NCBI GenBank assembly: GCA_947652115.1
Contig: OX393567.1
Location: forward strand, 24,328,050 to 24,392,049
From: Blastomussa wellsi
Lineage: Eukaryota; Cnidaria; Anthozoa; Scleractinia; Plerogyridae
DNA length: 64,000 nucleotides
Direction: 5' to 3'
Program-made: the position numbers and the translations under genes
Part shown: one piece after another, positions 54,801 to 64,000 of the stretch
How positions within the stretch are numbered: the first letter of the stretch is position 1
Layout: every line of letters begins with the position of its first letter
Notes under the pieces: model-generated
The model's input: the letters and a program-made list of their open reading frames with translations, nothing else
Told to the model about the DNA's origin: nothing
Database searches by the model: none

Positions 54801-56898
54801 GTGGTGCAAACTTTGAACCATCTAAAAGTGTTCTAAAGAAAATGACCACCGATAAAATTTAAATCTGATGCTGCTAGGCTCTCTAAAGATCTCTCCAAAC
54901 TTCCTGTGTGCTTCCATGTACATGCATGCTAAGCATGAACCAATTCTTGATTGAGGGGGTGAATTGGTGGATGCATAGATCCATGCGGCCAATGTTCCCG
55001 GATCAACAGATTTAGCCTTAAAAAGCACACAGATTCTGGATTTCAGCAAAAAATGAAGCAGATTTGTGGCTTTCAAAAATGCAGTGGATCATGGATTAGC
55101 TAATAATTTTAGCTTGGATTCCGGACTGTACATGCCATGAAGTTTGGATCGTGCCTGCCTTCGAGTATCTTTAGTCTTTATCTCAATGTTATCGTTTTGT
55201 CCATTCTCTTTTTGAACGAGACCCAAACTGCTGATTTACATTAGAACTGCCACAAAAAGAAGCAAATGAAAAAAAAAAAAAAAAGAAAAGAAAACCGAGC
55301 TTGAAAAATTGCCATCACAACAGCATCTACCATCCTTTCAGTGACGCTATTACACAGAAAGGTTGCAAGGAATGTGGATGCAGATTTGAATGCAAATAGT
55401 GGCAGATTGACAGATTTGGCCAAAAAAATAGCATGGATTGGCAGATTCGCATACCCCTATTCACCCTCCTCTTAATTACGCTTAGCTTAGGGTTCGTTCC
55501 TTTGGGGTGATCCGGATCAGGATCAGTGATCCGGATCATGGTGCATCAAAGGCGCCGGTGAATCAACTCTGAGCAAGGATTCGACAGCACCTTTGATGCA
55601 CCATGATCCAGATCACTGATCCTGATCCGGATCACCCCAAAGGAACACACCCTTATTTATAAAAAGCATGTGGAATGCAAGAACTTATTATTTATTCATT
55701 ATTCTAAGCTTTTTTGCACTCTAGTATTCCAGCTAAGTACAAAATATGTAGGGCCCAAATATGTATTGGCTAACACAGAAAAACAAGCTGGAAGTTAAGA
55801 AAAAATTTGCTTTATACACATAATTATATAGACATTTTATTTTCACACAAAAAGGTGATCAAAACAACATTTGTTTCAACTGTATATATGGAGCAGAATG
55901 ATGTATACAGTCAATAATTTAATATTTAACAATACAAGCTTAAATTTATTCATAGACTATATTAAATCTTCGAGAGGCACTCATCTTATTTTGTCTTGTT
56001 TTTCATAATTCGTAATTACCAGGCATATCGAAATAACTGTTCTCTCATCTTTGAAACGTATTTGTACCGTAAAATATTATCACTTTACACAAAATGACAA
56101 GGATAAAACATGCAGTATATACCAGCTTGAACTGGAAAGTTTATCTTAATTTGAGTACGATATCATAAACTCAAACGGTAAATACTCTAGGCTCTAATAT
56201 ATGCAATTTACACGCGCGCTTGAGTCGATATTTTTCGTCCATGCTTGGCTGCCCAAGGGTTAAAATGCATTTTAAGACTTTTAATGACCTTGTTGAAGTC
56301 CACTGAACAGCAGTAATACGTACAGGAACCATGCATCAGCTTTTTCAATAAACAAATCAATGCAAAGGAACTTACGATTACAATAACCTTAACACACGGA
56401 CAATAGCACTTCTAAAACACTGAACATTTATGGCTTACCGAGCGCACAAGCAGTTCCTTTCGACTGAATCGCCATCTGCGACACTTTGGCAAGAGAATCG
56501 TGGAATGAAAATGCCATTTGTCGAACATCTGACAACAAGAAAGACGAATACATAATAACTTCAATCACCAGACACTGGGAGAAATATGTAGGGCGTATTA
56601 AAAAAGCTGATAATCGCAAAGAACAGAAACAAAATATCCACCTTCTGGACTCAAATGGCACAATGAAATGCTTACTTTGCATTGATTTAAGGTAGTTTTT
56701 GGCGTTCAGAGAAAGCTCTTTCAGCAGCGGTGATAGGTCGAGGATGTTCTGTGGTCAAGAGCAAACGGGACAGTCAACACACACCTTCAAATTTGTCAAG
56801 GCGAAAGAAAGCGACATTTGTCTTACTTGGTACGTAGATATAGTGATATTATGAAGCTCTTGTTCTGTTTTCGTCTCTAAGGCCTTCAAGGCGTCCAT
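44958..56898 (-). CDS. BAIAP2-like: IRSp53/BAIAP2-like I-BAR and SH3 adaptor, 17 exons
   Basis: IRSp53-family proteins bend membrane outward through a helical I-BAR/IMD domain and recruit actin regulators by SH3, making filopodia and spine-like protrusions. I resolve 17 GT-AG exons summing to 1407 nt, 468 aa plus TAA, with every phase matching. Residues 1-225 are the helical IMD (NAKNYLKSMQ, then basic KVRKKSQRKKP, matching human KLRKKSQGSK, and RYCFVLDRCSIVSKSA). Residues about 262-323 are SH3 (VKLRANFAHAAAESSQLSF ... GWFPAAYAEEV). The tail is Ser/Pro-rich with ten prolines (424-433) and ends SHL. The IMD-SH3 linker is only about 20-40 residues, and no CRIB motif is seen, unlike human BAIAP2. 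BAIAP2L1/L2 relationship cannot be settled here. Confidence 0.9.
45683..45805 (-). repeat. 122-bp dispersed repeat, copy 2 (inverted)
   Basis: Inverse of 41567-41688 with few mismatches, here in intron 15 of the BAIAP2-like gene and not enclosed by the foldback arms seen at 41.4-41.8 kb. Confidence 0.8.
46164..46380. repeat. MITE with TTAA target duplication
   Basis: TTAA, then AGGAGCTATGTCAC at the left; GTGACACTGCTCCT then TTAA at the right (one mismatch and a small shift between ends). About 209 bp between. TTAA duplications are typical of piggyBac and Kolobok transposons. A related left end, TTAAAGGAGCTACGTCATCA, occurs at 49017 without a clear right end. Confidence 0.65.
47601..47958. 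repeat. 350-bp foldback MITE with TTAA target duplication
   Basis: TTAA then AGTGCACCTA on the left, TAGGTGCACT then TTAA on the right. The arms are about 150 bp and largely inverse, including TTTATTTCTCCTTTT and CTATTTATAGCATTCAAGAG / CTCTTGAATGCTATAAATAG. It is non-coding. It lies in intron 13 of the BAIAP2-like gene. Confidence 0.75.
48911..48996 (-). repeat. Fragment of tRNA-derived SINE, minus orientation
   Basis: The 3' part only: CCGGGAGTATTTCTTC, CCCCTGGATGGATGC and GTGGTTACC are inverses of the SINE's GAAATACTCC, ATCCATCCAGGGG and GGTAACC blocks. Confidence 0.5.
50025..56898 (-). CDS. BAIAP2-like: BAIAP2-like exons 1-10: IMD/I-BAR domain
   Basis: In transcript order the exons are 56827-56898, 56676-56748, 56439-56528, 53738-53799, 53395-53466, 52901-52936, 52299-52391, 51863-51928, 50377-50463 and 50025-50099. 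They encode one almost continuous set of amphipathic helices: MDALKALETKTEQELHNI, LLKELSLNAKNYLKSMQ, the basic patch KVRKKSQRKKPTEKYEEKE, and EESKRYCFVLDRCSIVSKSA. The basic patch is the known PI(4,5)P2/actin-contacting region in the family. Intron 3 (53800-56438) is the largest at 2.6 kb and contains a 165-bp foldback. Confidence 0.9.
50529..50762. repeat. MITE with 32-bp terminal inverted repeats
   Basis: ATTACAGCCTTGCTAAGAAA then ACTGTGAACACC on the left and the inverse GGTGTTCACGG ... AAGGCTGTAAT on the right. It is 234 bp. An internal segment, TTTGTGGTTTTGAGGTTTGT, also occurs at 35532. Confidence 0.65.
53152..53262 (-). repeat. Penelope-like element fragment with hammerhead-like motif
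   Basis: Same block as 6958-7060: on the minus strand CCAACGAAGGGCTAACGCTC, GAAACGTCAGCTC, then TCTTTACGGTGGCC and GTTGATAAAACCAAATT. The core CTGANGA is mutated to CCAACGA. It lies in intron 5 of the BAIAP2-like gene. Confidence 0.45.
55489..55654. repeat. Foldback element in BAIAP2-like intron 3
   Basis: GGGTTCGTTCCTTTGGGGTG on the left and CACCCCAAAGGAACACACCC on the right, with arms of about 65 bp extending through GATCCGGATCAGGATCAG and ATGGTGCATCAAAGG. The centre near 55575 is unpaired. Its GATCATG-GCATCAAAGG part resembles the foldback in Cav3 intron 26. Confidence 0.75.
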
Positions 56899-57914
56899 TC
56901 TCAGATGTTTTTCTTTTGAAAATTTTGCAAGCTACCGGCGGTGTCTCGCTTTCATGCAGAGAAAATTGCACGCCCAACCGGTCAGCAGTAGAAATTGTTG
57001 CCCATTTTGAGAAATACTTAGCGGTATCTAATTACACCGGTTTGTTTGGACAAAACTTGACGCAAACTCAACAGTGTAGGATTAAAATTTCCACAAGGAT
57101 TTACGGGCCAAATCATCGAAATAATTATTGGACAATGGACCGAAGCTTTCCTATTTGAACTATAACAAAAAATATCTTACTAATTCAGCTTACTTTTTTA
57201 ACCTACTCAATACATCCGTTATCTACAAAGACCGTCGTCATTAACATTAGCCGATTTGAATTGGATCACCTGCCAGAATTCTATGGATGGATGATCTTTT
57301 GTATGCAAAGAAAAGAAAATGTCTTACTGTTTATTCGCGAAAACGCCAACGCTCGGCGGGGCGGATCAGTTCCGAAAGGTTTGTCAGGTGTAAAAAACAC
57401 ATCTCTTTAATAAGGTTGACGCTGTGTTTGTAAAAGGCTTTATTGATACAAAAACGTGCTGCACTTTGTTATGCTAGAGGGAAAAAAGTCAACATTAAAA
57501 ACATGCCGTTGATTGGTTTAGTTGTCGGCTAACAGAGAGCACCGAAGACGAAACAAAAACGAAAAGACTTCAGTGCAGGCTAGGGGGCCGGGAGTTTCAT
57601 AGAATAGCTTTCCAGTTCAATCCCTAAAATTGCTGACTTTGCGAGAATTTTCTTGACATCGCTTGTGAGAATGCGGTATTTACATTGAAAAAGTAAATTA
57701 ATTTTGTAATTACTCGAAATTGGACTCCTTGTGCCATTATATACGGAACGTGCACTTTACCTAGGACCGTCTCTAATTTGAAGCTATGCTGTTGTTTTTT
57801 AATTTCGTTTTGACTCAAGAACAAAAAGTCGTCACTGATAGGTCCAAAAAGTGAAGCCTAGAAACTGTAGACAATGGCCCGGGAGGTATGCCTCCTTTAT
57901 CGACTTTCATACCT

Positions 57915-58340
57915 AGCTTACCCACAGGCAGCCCAAGCTTACTTCATGCAGCCGTCATGACGTGTTGAATTACAGACTTTGTATAGGAACTTCACTTCAG
58001 TTCTCAAAATGCAAAACACAATCATGAATGCATAAATAAACTTTACCTACCTCTAAATGGAATTTTGTTTGCTTCTTCCGTGTAATCCGGAGTTTATTTG
58101 GGACCATTTGAAGCTACACCGAACAATGCCCGACTCAAAAGCTAGCTTCAAATGGCCCCAAATTAACTCCGGATTACAAACACGGAAGAAACAAACACAA
58201 TTCCATTTAGAGGTAGGTGAAGTTTATTTGTGCATTCATGGTTGTATTTTGAGAACTGAAGTGAAGTTCCTATACAAAGTCTGTAAGTCAAATCGTCATG
58301 ACGGCTACATGAAATAAGCTTGGCTTCTGTGGGTTACCCT
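57915..58340. repeat. 420-bp foldback element with about 200-bp arms
   Basis: Left from 57915 (CCCACAGGCAGCCCAAGCTT, GCCGTCATGAC, TACAGACTTTGTATAGGAAC, CTACCTCTAAATGGAATT) and right as the inverse, ending AAGCTTGGCTTCTGTGGG and TTACCCTG. The centre lies near 58120 between CCATTTGAAGCTA and TAGCTTCAAATGG. It has no coding capacity. The outer end is shared with 41395. Confidence 0.8.
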
Positions 58341-58875
58341 GTGAGTAGTGGTTTTCTCTCGCGCAGTCTGAGCGTTGAGGAAACCAGACTGCTCACAAGG
58401 TACAGGGGGCACCCAACCAACAAACTGTGGCCGAATGCATCTTTTTAACCAAATGAATGAAAATATGTTAAGAGATGTTCTTGAGTGTTGTTGGGAAAAA
58501 TTTATCTGCTCCTTTTTTCCAGCACATGATCCATAAGGAAATTCGCAGCCAGTGATTAGAACAAAGAACAAACGCGTGGAAATGGCACTGAAAACCATTG
58601 AAAACAAGACAACGCATCATTGAGCAGTTTCTTCAGTCGCCCTTACGAGTTTAAATCAGCCAGAGCAATAAAGAAAACATATACTGAAACGTTTTGCCAG
58701 CCAGCAACATTTGCACTGGGGAAAAATTTAGAAGACGAAATTGCTGTATGGTAGGTGCAGATTTAGCATAACAATTCTCGAAAGTGACTGGTTATCCGCA
58801 GCGCTATTTTGAGCACTACACGGCTATAGAATACGCCAGATTACGCGTTTCACCTCTGTAAAGACACTACGCGTC

Positions 58876-59755
58876 ATACATACATACATACATACATACA
58901 TTTATTTGGTAAAGCAGGTTGAATTATATACAGAAGCAGCAAAAGGCTGATGTGGACCTGCATCTAAAGTAAATTAAGTAAAAAGTACAATGATGTAAAA
59001 TGTATGAATAAAGTCAAACTAATAAAATACGTGGTCATTGAATTTGTTAACTATCTAAAAACTAAAAATATACATGGTCATTGTATTTATTAGCTATCAT
59101 GGGAGCACTAAATGAGAAATTATTAATGTCCTTAGAAAATCTACGCAAAATTTGTTTAAAATTATCTTTACTTATCGACTCATGAATATTAATTAGTCTA
59201 TTAAGAAATGTCCAAATTGTTGGTCCTCTATATTGAATAGATTTTTTGCCAATTTCATATTTGACACGTGGAATAACAAATTGGCTTCCCCTTCGTGAAG
59301 GTCTACTGACAGACTTTAAAGTAAATAAAGATGCCAGGTCGTGAGGGAACATTATGTTTGAAAACATCAAACATGAACAGCAGTAAGCGTCTTTTATAGA
59401 AGTATGACAAGGGGAGCCAGTTGAGACTTTGAGGATCATCTTGGTTATGAATTAATCTTGCTGCTCTTTCATGTATAGGATTCAAGGAGTCGAGCATAGC
59501 AGAACTACAATTCCCCCACACAACTATACCATATATCGCTGCTGGTATAATGGATTTAAAATAAATTTCCTCTAATACTTTAGGGGGTAGTTGCCTCATA
59601 CGTTTTAAGGCACCAACTCTTTGTGAGAAGTGTTTCTTTATATGGCAAATATGCTTTGACCAAGACAAACAGTTGTCAATAGTCAGACCTAAACAAGTAG
59701 TATGGTCCACAACGTTGACATACTTGTCTCCAAACAAAATTGGGGGGGCAGGGCC
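58876..59755 (-). mobile_element. 5'-truncated non-LTR retrotransposon (CR1/Rex1-like) 3' end
   Basis: The minus strand encodes the C-terminal part of a reverse-transcriptase polyprotein after the catalytic palm: LGLTIDNCLSWSKHI, then PAAIYGIVVWGNCSS and LNPIHERAARLI, typical of CR1/Rex1-type LINEs. One frameshift near 59310-59330 divides it (59303-59737 and 59062-59439), the second part ending in the family's YRGPTIWTFL-like closing motif. The 3' end runs into a short microsatellite (TATG units, 58880-58902), a usual LINE tail. The 5' truncation at about 59755 removes the RT catalytic motif and endonuclease. Dead copy. Confidence 0.8.
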
Positions 59756-60591
59756 AATAAAGCCCTGTCATTTTCGCGGACTGTTGGAAAGACTATTTTC
59801 TATCATTTTCCATGCATTTACTCGTGCATAAAGTCAACTGTTATGTTTTTTTTTTACACGAAGAAACTTTACGATGATTATTTTATTTCTCGAAGTCTTG
59901 TAACAGGACTTCGTGTCATCCCATTTATAATGATAACAAGACCGGGTGGGGCCCAAAGCGTTAGTAGTACGTCTACACATCTCGCTCTCTCGCATTTACA
60001 CTGTACCGTACGTGTAATCCCGGTTTCTAAAAGCTCTTGGTAACAAAATGGACGTAACATTACATATGCGTCTGAGAGAAGGGAAACCGCTTTGGGATAG
60101 AGTAGAAGGTTCAATAAATCGAGGGACTGAGAAACTGAGAAATCGCGATTCCACTAGCTACGACCGAAAGGGCGCACGTGAAACTGATTCATACATCAAA
60201 TGCTTTTAACAATCTTCTGTTTGCAGTTGCCTATTTAGCAGAAGCACAAAAAGTGCCCAGTTCAAGGTCTTCACTTTGGCAATACGTTAAAAATTAATGT
60301 TGTTTTCAGGTAATGAAGCTACATTACACTCTTAAAGTATTCCCAGATTTCTTGCGCCGATATTCATTAAAATGCACTTCCTGTGACATAAACCATTTAT
60401 TTCCCTGGGTTCCAAAACTGAAATCTTTGTAACTTATAAGTTTTCAATCACACACTGGCCGGATGTCTTAGTCAATTCATCATTTAATACCATCATAAAA
60501 ATCAAAAACATAAATATACTGTCTATGTACTGTCTACTATACTGTCTATATGTTTTTTTATAGTTCAGTGTCAGCTACAGCTACTGGATAG

Positions 60592-60636
<45 letters not shown>

Positions 60637-60645
60637 GTATAACAA

Positions 60646-60783
60646 TATAATTTGGTTTTATCAACTGGGTTGATAATGTCAATTGGCCACCGTAAAGAGA
60701 TTCAAGTCTCGAAACGTCAGCACTTGAATCTCTTTACGGTGGCCAATTGACATTATCAACCCAGTTGATAAAACCAAATTATA
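60646..60783. repeat. Perfect 61-bp-arm palindrome of Penelope-type repeat
   Basis: The arms 60646-60706 (TATAATTTGGTTTTATCAAC ... GAGATTCAAG) and 60723-60783 are exact inverses. The 16-bp spacer is TCTCGAAACGTCAGCA, which is the 3' half of the hammerhead-like core. The arm sequence is the same as the flank of the repeats at 6958 and 53152. Confidence 0.85.
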
Positions 60784-62195
60784 CAGCTACTGGAGTTTGT
60801 TATTTACCTACCGGTACATTACACTCTAAGCATATTAAATCAGTGCGTCTTTAAAAATTACCGAGATTGCACGCACACACTCATTGGCCAATAGGTGTGT
60901 TTAGATGAGAATATCTATTAATCACAGTTCTGATATCTTAAATTTGTGGCTGCATATTTAAATATCAGGGAAGAATTCTCTAAACTTATGTAACTGCGTC
61001 TCAGGTTTGCATACCTGTATTGAATTCTCCCAACCCCCAACATGTATATATGAGACTATGTGAATACTGAAAAAGTCCACTCACTATTCCGACACTATTG
61101 CTTATTTATAACAGTCAAACTATTTGCCTACAGTGGTGGTGGTGGTGGTTGGGAAGGAGGCCAGGCTACCTTGAACAGAGTTGTATTCTTGCACATGACT
61201 GAATGCTTTGGGATCAGCTTTTTAAGCCCAAAGAGACAAGTGGCAAAGCCGCCAATTAAAGGTACTTGGCAGTGACCTGAAACTGTACAAGGAATGCCTC
61301 AGGCACCTGGCACGATTAATAGGAGGCAAGAGAGTAGAGATTTAGAATCCAGACCTTATTACTAAAGACAGTAGGAAATGTGATAAAATGAGATCAGGAA
61401 ATAGTTAGTTGCAAACTAGCGACCAGCTGATAAATTCTGGCTGCCAGTGCAATTTGTTTAGTCGCATTGGCGACCAGGGAGGTGCAATTTCAGATCCTGA
61501 GACAACCATTTTATTGGTGTCTAAATCTCCTTAACACCTATATAAAGATGTTGATGACAATGATGTTGGTGTGGATGATGATGTTGGTGGTTAGAGTTGG
61601 TCAGTTGGATGTGGTTGCATTGGCATTGAAGGAAAGGGTAAACAAAACAGCCATAATGGAAATGGAAGCGTCTGTCCACCTTCCCCCCTGCCACACCACA
61701 CACACACACCCTCACCCCCTGCCATTCAACTCATGAAATTGTACAACAATAGTGATGCATGAAATGTCGGGATTGATTGGAGTTTTACAAATGCCTACAG
61801 TTTTACAGTTATATAAATTTAAAGCCTGTTAAAATACAGAAACTACAAAAAGCACCTGACCACAAAGTAGAGATCTTGGCTTCCATTATTTAGCTTTAGT
61901 TAATAAATTTTTCTCCATTTTAACATAAGTTATACTTCAGAACAACATCATACAGAGACACATGTTCTTGGGAATGGGTAGATGAAAAATACAAATGTCA
62001 AAATATGACTACTTAAAAATTTTAAAAGACTTTCCAGACCATACCTCACACAAAGAAATGTTTACCTGGCAAAATAAGAATTCCATAACAAATGTACCCT
62101 TTTATCCATAATGATGTCACTGATAACAGAAAAAAAAACAACTTTTAAATGTTCCTTGATGCAAAAGTCAGTATTATCATTATATTTATGAGTAT

Positions 62196-63816
62196 CTAGT
62201 ATACGTCCACCATCCCCTCTCTTATTACAATTCCACAGTGGGCACATCGTTTTTCAGTGAGTAAAAGACAACAGACGATACCAAGAGGGAAGAAACAGAT
62301 GGCTAGGCAAACACCCAGAGGTGTGTACTCTTCTCGAAGTATTCCTCTCTGACAAACTGGGCAGTTACCACGAACACAAATGTATGTTGTTGGAGCTGGT
62401 TGCCCTGAAATGGGTTGGTATCCAGGTGGGGCACCACTCTGGTAACCTAAATTTAATTTTCAAAGCAAAAAAGCTTCAATAATCATGCATTGTCTCTCTG
62501 GAAGTGTATGATTCAGCATACAATTATGCATAACATAAATATAGAACAGGGCGACAGGGCAGAAAAACGCTGAAGCACCTTTTTTCATATTTTTTACGCT
62601 GAACTTGCCATTTTACATCAAAATTGAAAGGGTTACATTTGTGTTATTTGTGTGTCAAACGTAGCACAAAAATTTGTTCATCTTTACTAAATTTACTCAG
62701 GGATATTTGAGAAAATGATGTGTTATTTGCTGATCAAAATCTCACCTCTCCCAAAGTACAGGGCCTTATATCTCAAGGTTCGCATTCACCAAATTTTGGT
62801 CCCATTTGAAATTTTGTTCTTTATCCCTTAAAGGGCTTGTATACAAAATATTGAGCTTATGTATCCATTGGCATCCTTATAACGGGAGGTCGTATTTTGC
62901 CCTGCCGAACAGGGCTGTTGTTAAGGGCCGTAACCCATGAAATCTGTTACGGCTGAGTATACTTGATTATCCCTTGGTGCTACGGGTGAAACTGCCTGTT
63001 ATTCCAAAATGGCTGCTGTTTTATGCACATTAAAATTGGCCCTTGTTGCCTCATTCAAGTTAAAATAACTCAAGTTGAACACAAGAAGCAAAATTTCATA
63101 TCTCCAAGAAACCATGTATTATTTTGTTTATTTTTATATATTTGACAAAGTTTTTGAAAATTTTCCGATGATTTCCGACCATTTTCCTATTCATTGATAT
63201 CATCACACATAAAATTATTGTCATTTTACATTTGTTCGATTACCGTTTTTCTCGGGGGTGAAAATCCTTATAAAGCACTGCAGTTTATATAATAAAATTA
63301 TATATTTAAAGCATAATAGGTGACCTATTGCAATGCACATACAGTTTGTAGTTTCTGGCATATTTGAATGGCTGCTAATATGAAATCAAATGGATTCCAA
63401 ATAACTAATAACAGTTATGCACTTAATACGCTTGAATGGGTTTCTAACTGATTGAATGAGTTATTCTCTAACTGACAGCTTGAAGGAGCCTTGAACATGG
63501 AAAATACCATTATGATAATATATTAATTTTATGTGACCCAAAAGGATATCTTCTGAAATGCACTGTCTATTAATTATTACTTTGTATTATATTTTTGTGT
63601 AAATAAAGTTGCCATTAAAAAGAGATTTTAGTTGTTGAGTGTTATTTTTGATGAACAGGAAATAATCCTACTTGGCACGTATCCTGTGACAGGAGCATTT
63701 GTGACAGGAGGTGGACCCTGCTGGTAACCATGTGGCACCTGCTGGTATTCCCGTGGCACCTGGTGGTAACCCTGCTGTTCTGGAGTAACTGGGGCATATG
63801 GTGGAGGAGCTGACAT
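62196..63816 (-). CDS. BRI3-like: BRI3-like (brain protein I3) membrane protein, 2 exons
   Basis: BRI3 proteins are small endolysosomal membrane proteins; their biochemical role is poorly defined. Exon 1 is 63672-63816, exon 2 is 62196-62446, joined by GT-AG in phase 1; 396 nt give 131 aa (human BRI3: 125). The N-terminal half is Pro/Gln/Tyr-rich, beginning MSAPPPYAP, with a PPPY motif at residues 4-7 able to bind WW domains of Nedd4-type ligases, then YHQVP/YQQVP/YQQGP short repeats. The C-terminal half has CPVCQRG, a hydrophobic segment [19 protein letters not shown], and KRCAHCG, the paired CxxC layout of BRI3 and related to LITAF domains. It ends MVDVY TAG. ATG 63816 is the only in-frame ATG upstream of the PPPY motif. 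Confidence 0.9.
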
Positions 63817-64000
63817 CGTTTGGTGGAGTGCGCTTATTTAACAATATTATTCCACGAGGTATCCTGGATATGAAGTAACAACAGAAAATAATCAACCAGT
63901 GCAATGCATACTCTTACAAATGCTGCCTGTTCTAGTATAACTGAAAGAGAAGATGTGTATTTAATGATTTGAACAAAAAAGCTTTCAGGAACGGACAGAC
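63817..64000. other. 5' flank of the BRI3-like gene
   Basis: Probably 5' UTR and start of the promoter region of the minus-strand BRI3-like gene. No other feature is seen before the window ends. Confidence 0.4.

Larger units (their letters stand above)
56899..62195. other. Intergenic region between the BAIAP2-like and BRI3-like genes
   Basis: The left part should hold the BAIAP2-like promoter. Named contents are the foldback at 57915-58340, the LINE fragment at 58876-59755 and the palindrome at 60646-60783. Simple repeats include CATA near 58880 and GGT/GATG runs near 61130 and 61540-61595. I recognise no other protein-coding exon; the frames at 56916-57158 and 61467-61736 have no family features. 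Confidence 0.5.

Noticed and set aside
58880..58902. CATA tetranucleotide array as a CRISPR-like or independent satellite
   Set aside because: Too short and uniform; it is the microsatellite tail of the LINE fragment.

Overview
This is eukaryotic, intron-rich, AT-rich animal DNA, most likely from a cnidarian and probably a stony coral. The evidence is the gene structure (short exons, long introns), an NLR/NACHT relic of the kind abundant in corals, a tRNA-derived SINE family, many foldback/MITE insertions, and protein sequences that are clearly metazoan but distant from vertebrate ones. The species call is inference; I could not run a search.

Layout. (1) 876-25750, plus strand: a complete T-type voltage-gated calcium channel alpha-1 gene (Cav3). 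I resolve it into 27 coding exons that keep one reading frame and give 1985 aa, with all four domains, the E-E-D-D selectivity ring, a gating-brake-like I-II linker and a histidine run. Its first intron carries perfect minor-spliceosome (U12) 5' splice and branch signals. (2) 28050-38511, minus strand, tail-to-tail with the channel: a 14-exon, 446-aa gene joining a DESI1-type PPPDE isopeptidase to a C-terminal PUL domain, with a 22-nt microexon. (3) 38.5-45 kb: accessory, repeat-laden DNA with a 153-bp tandem repeat, a frameshifted NLR pseudogene whose 5' end abuts a foldback element, and a 1.1-kb TIR-bounded element (TAA target duplication) carrying a SAP-domain reading frame but no transposase. 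(4) 44958-56898, minus: a 17-exon, 468-aa IRSp53/BAIAP2-like gene (IMD, SH3, polyproline, possible PDZ ligand). (5) 56.9-62.2 kb: intergenic, with a 420-bp foldback, a 5'-truncated non-LTR retrotransposon 3' end and a perfect 61-bp-arm palindrome. (6) 62196-63816, minus: a two-exon BRI3-like membrane protein of 131 aa.

The genes are unrelated in function (calcium entry; protein deconjugation with a p97-type adaptor; actin/membrane curvature; endolysosomal membrane protein) and I see no operon-like logic. The main novelties are the U12 intron with an apparent AT-AA end, the PPPDE-PUL fusion, the SAP-domain mobile element, and hammerhead-like repeats of the Penelope type. Exon borders were set by hand from splice signals, homology remembered at family level, and frame closure; no transcript data were available.
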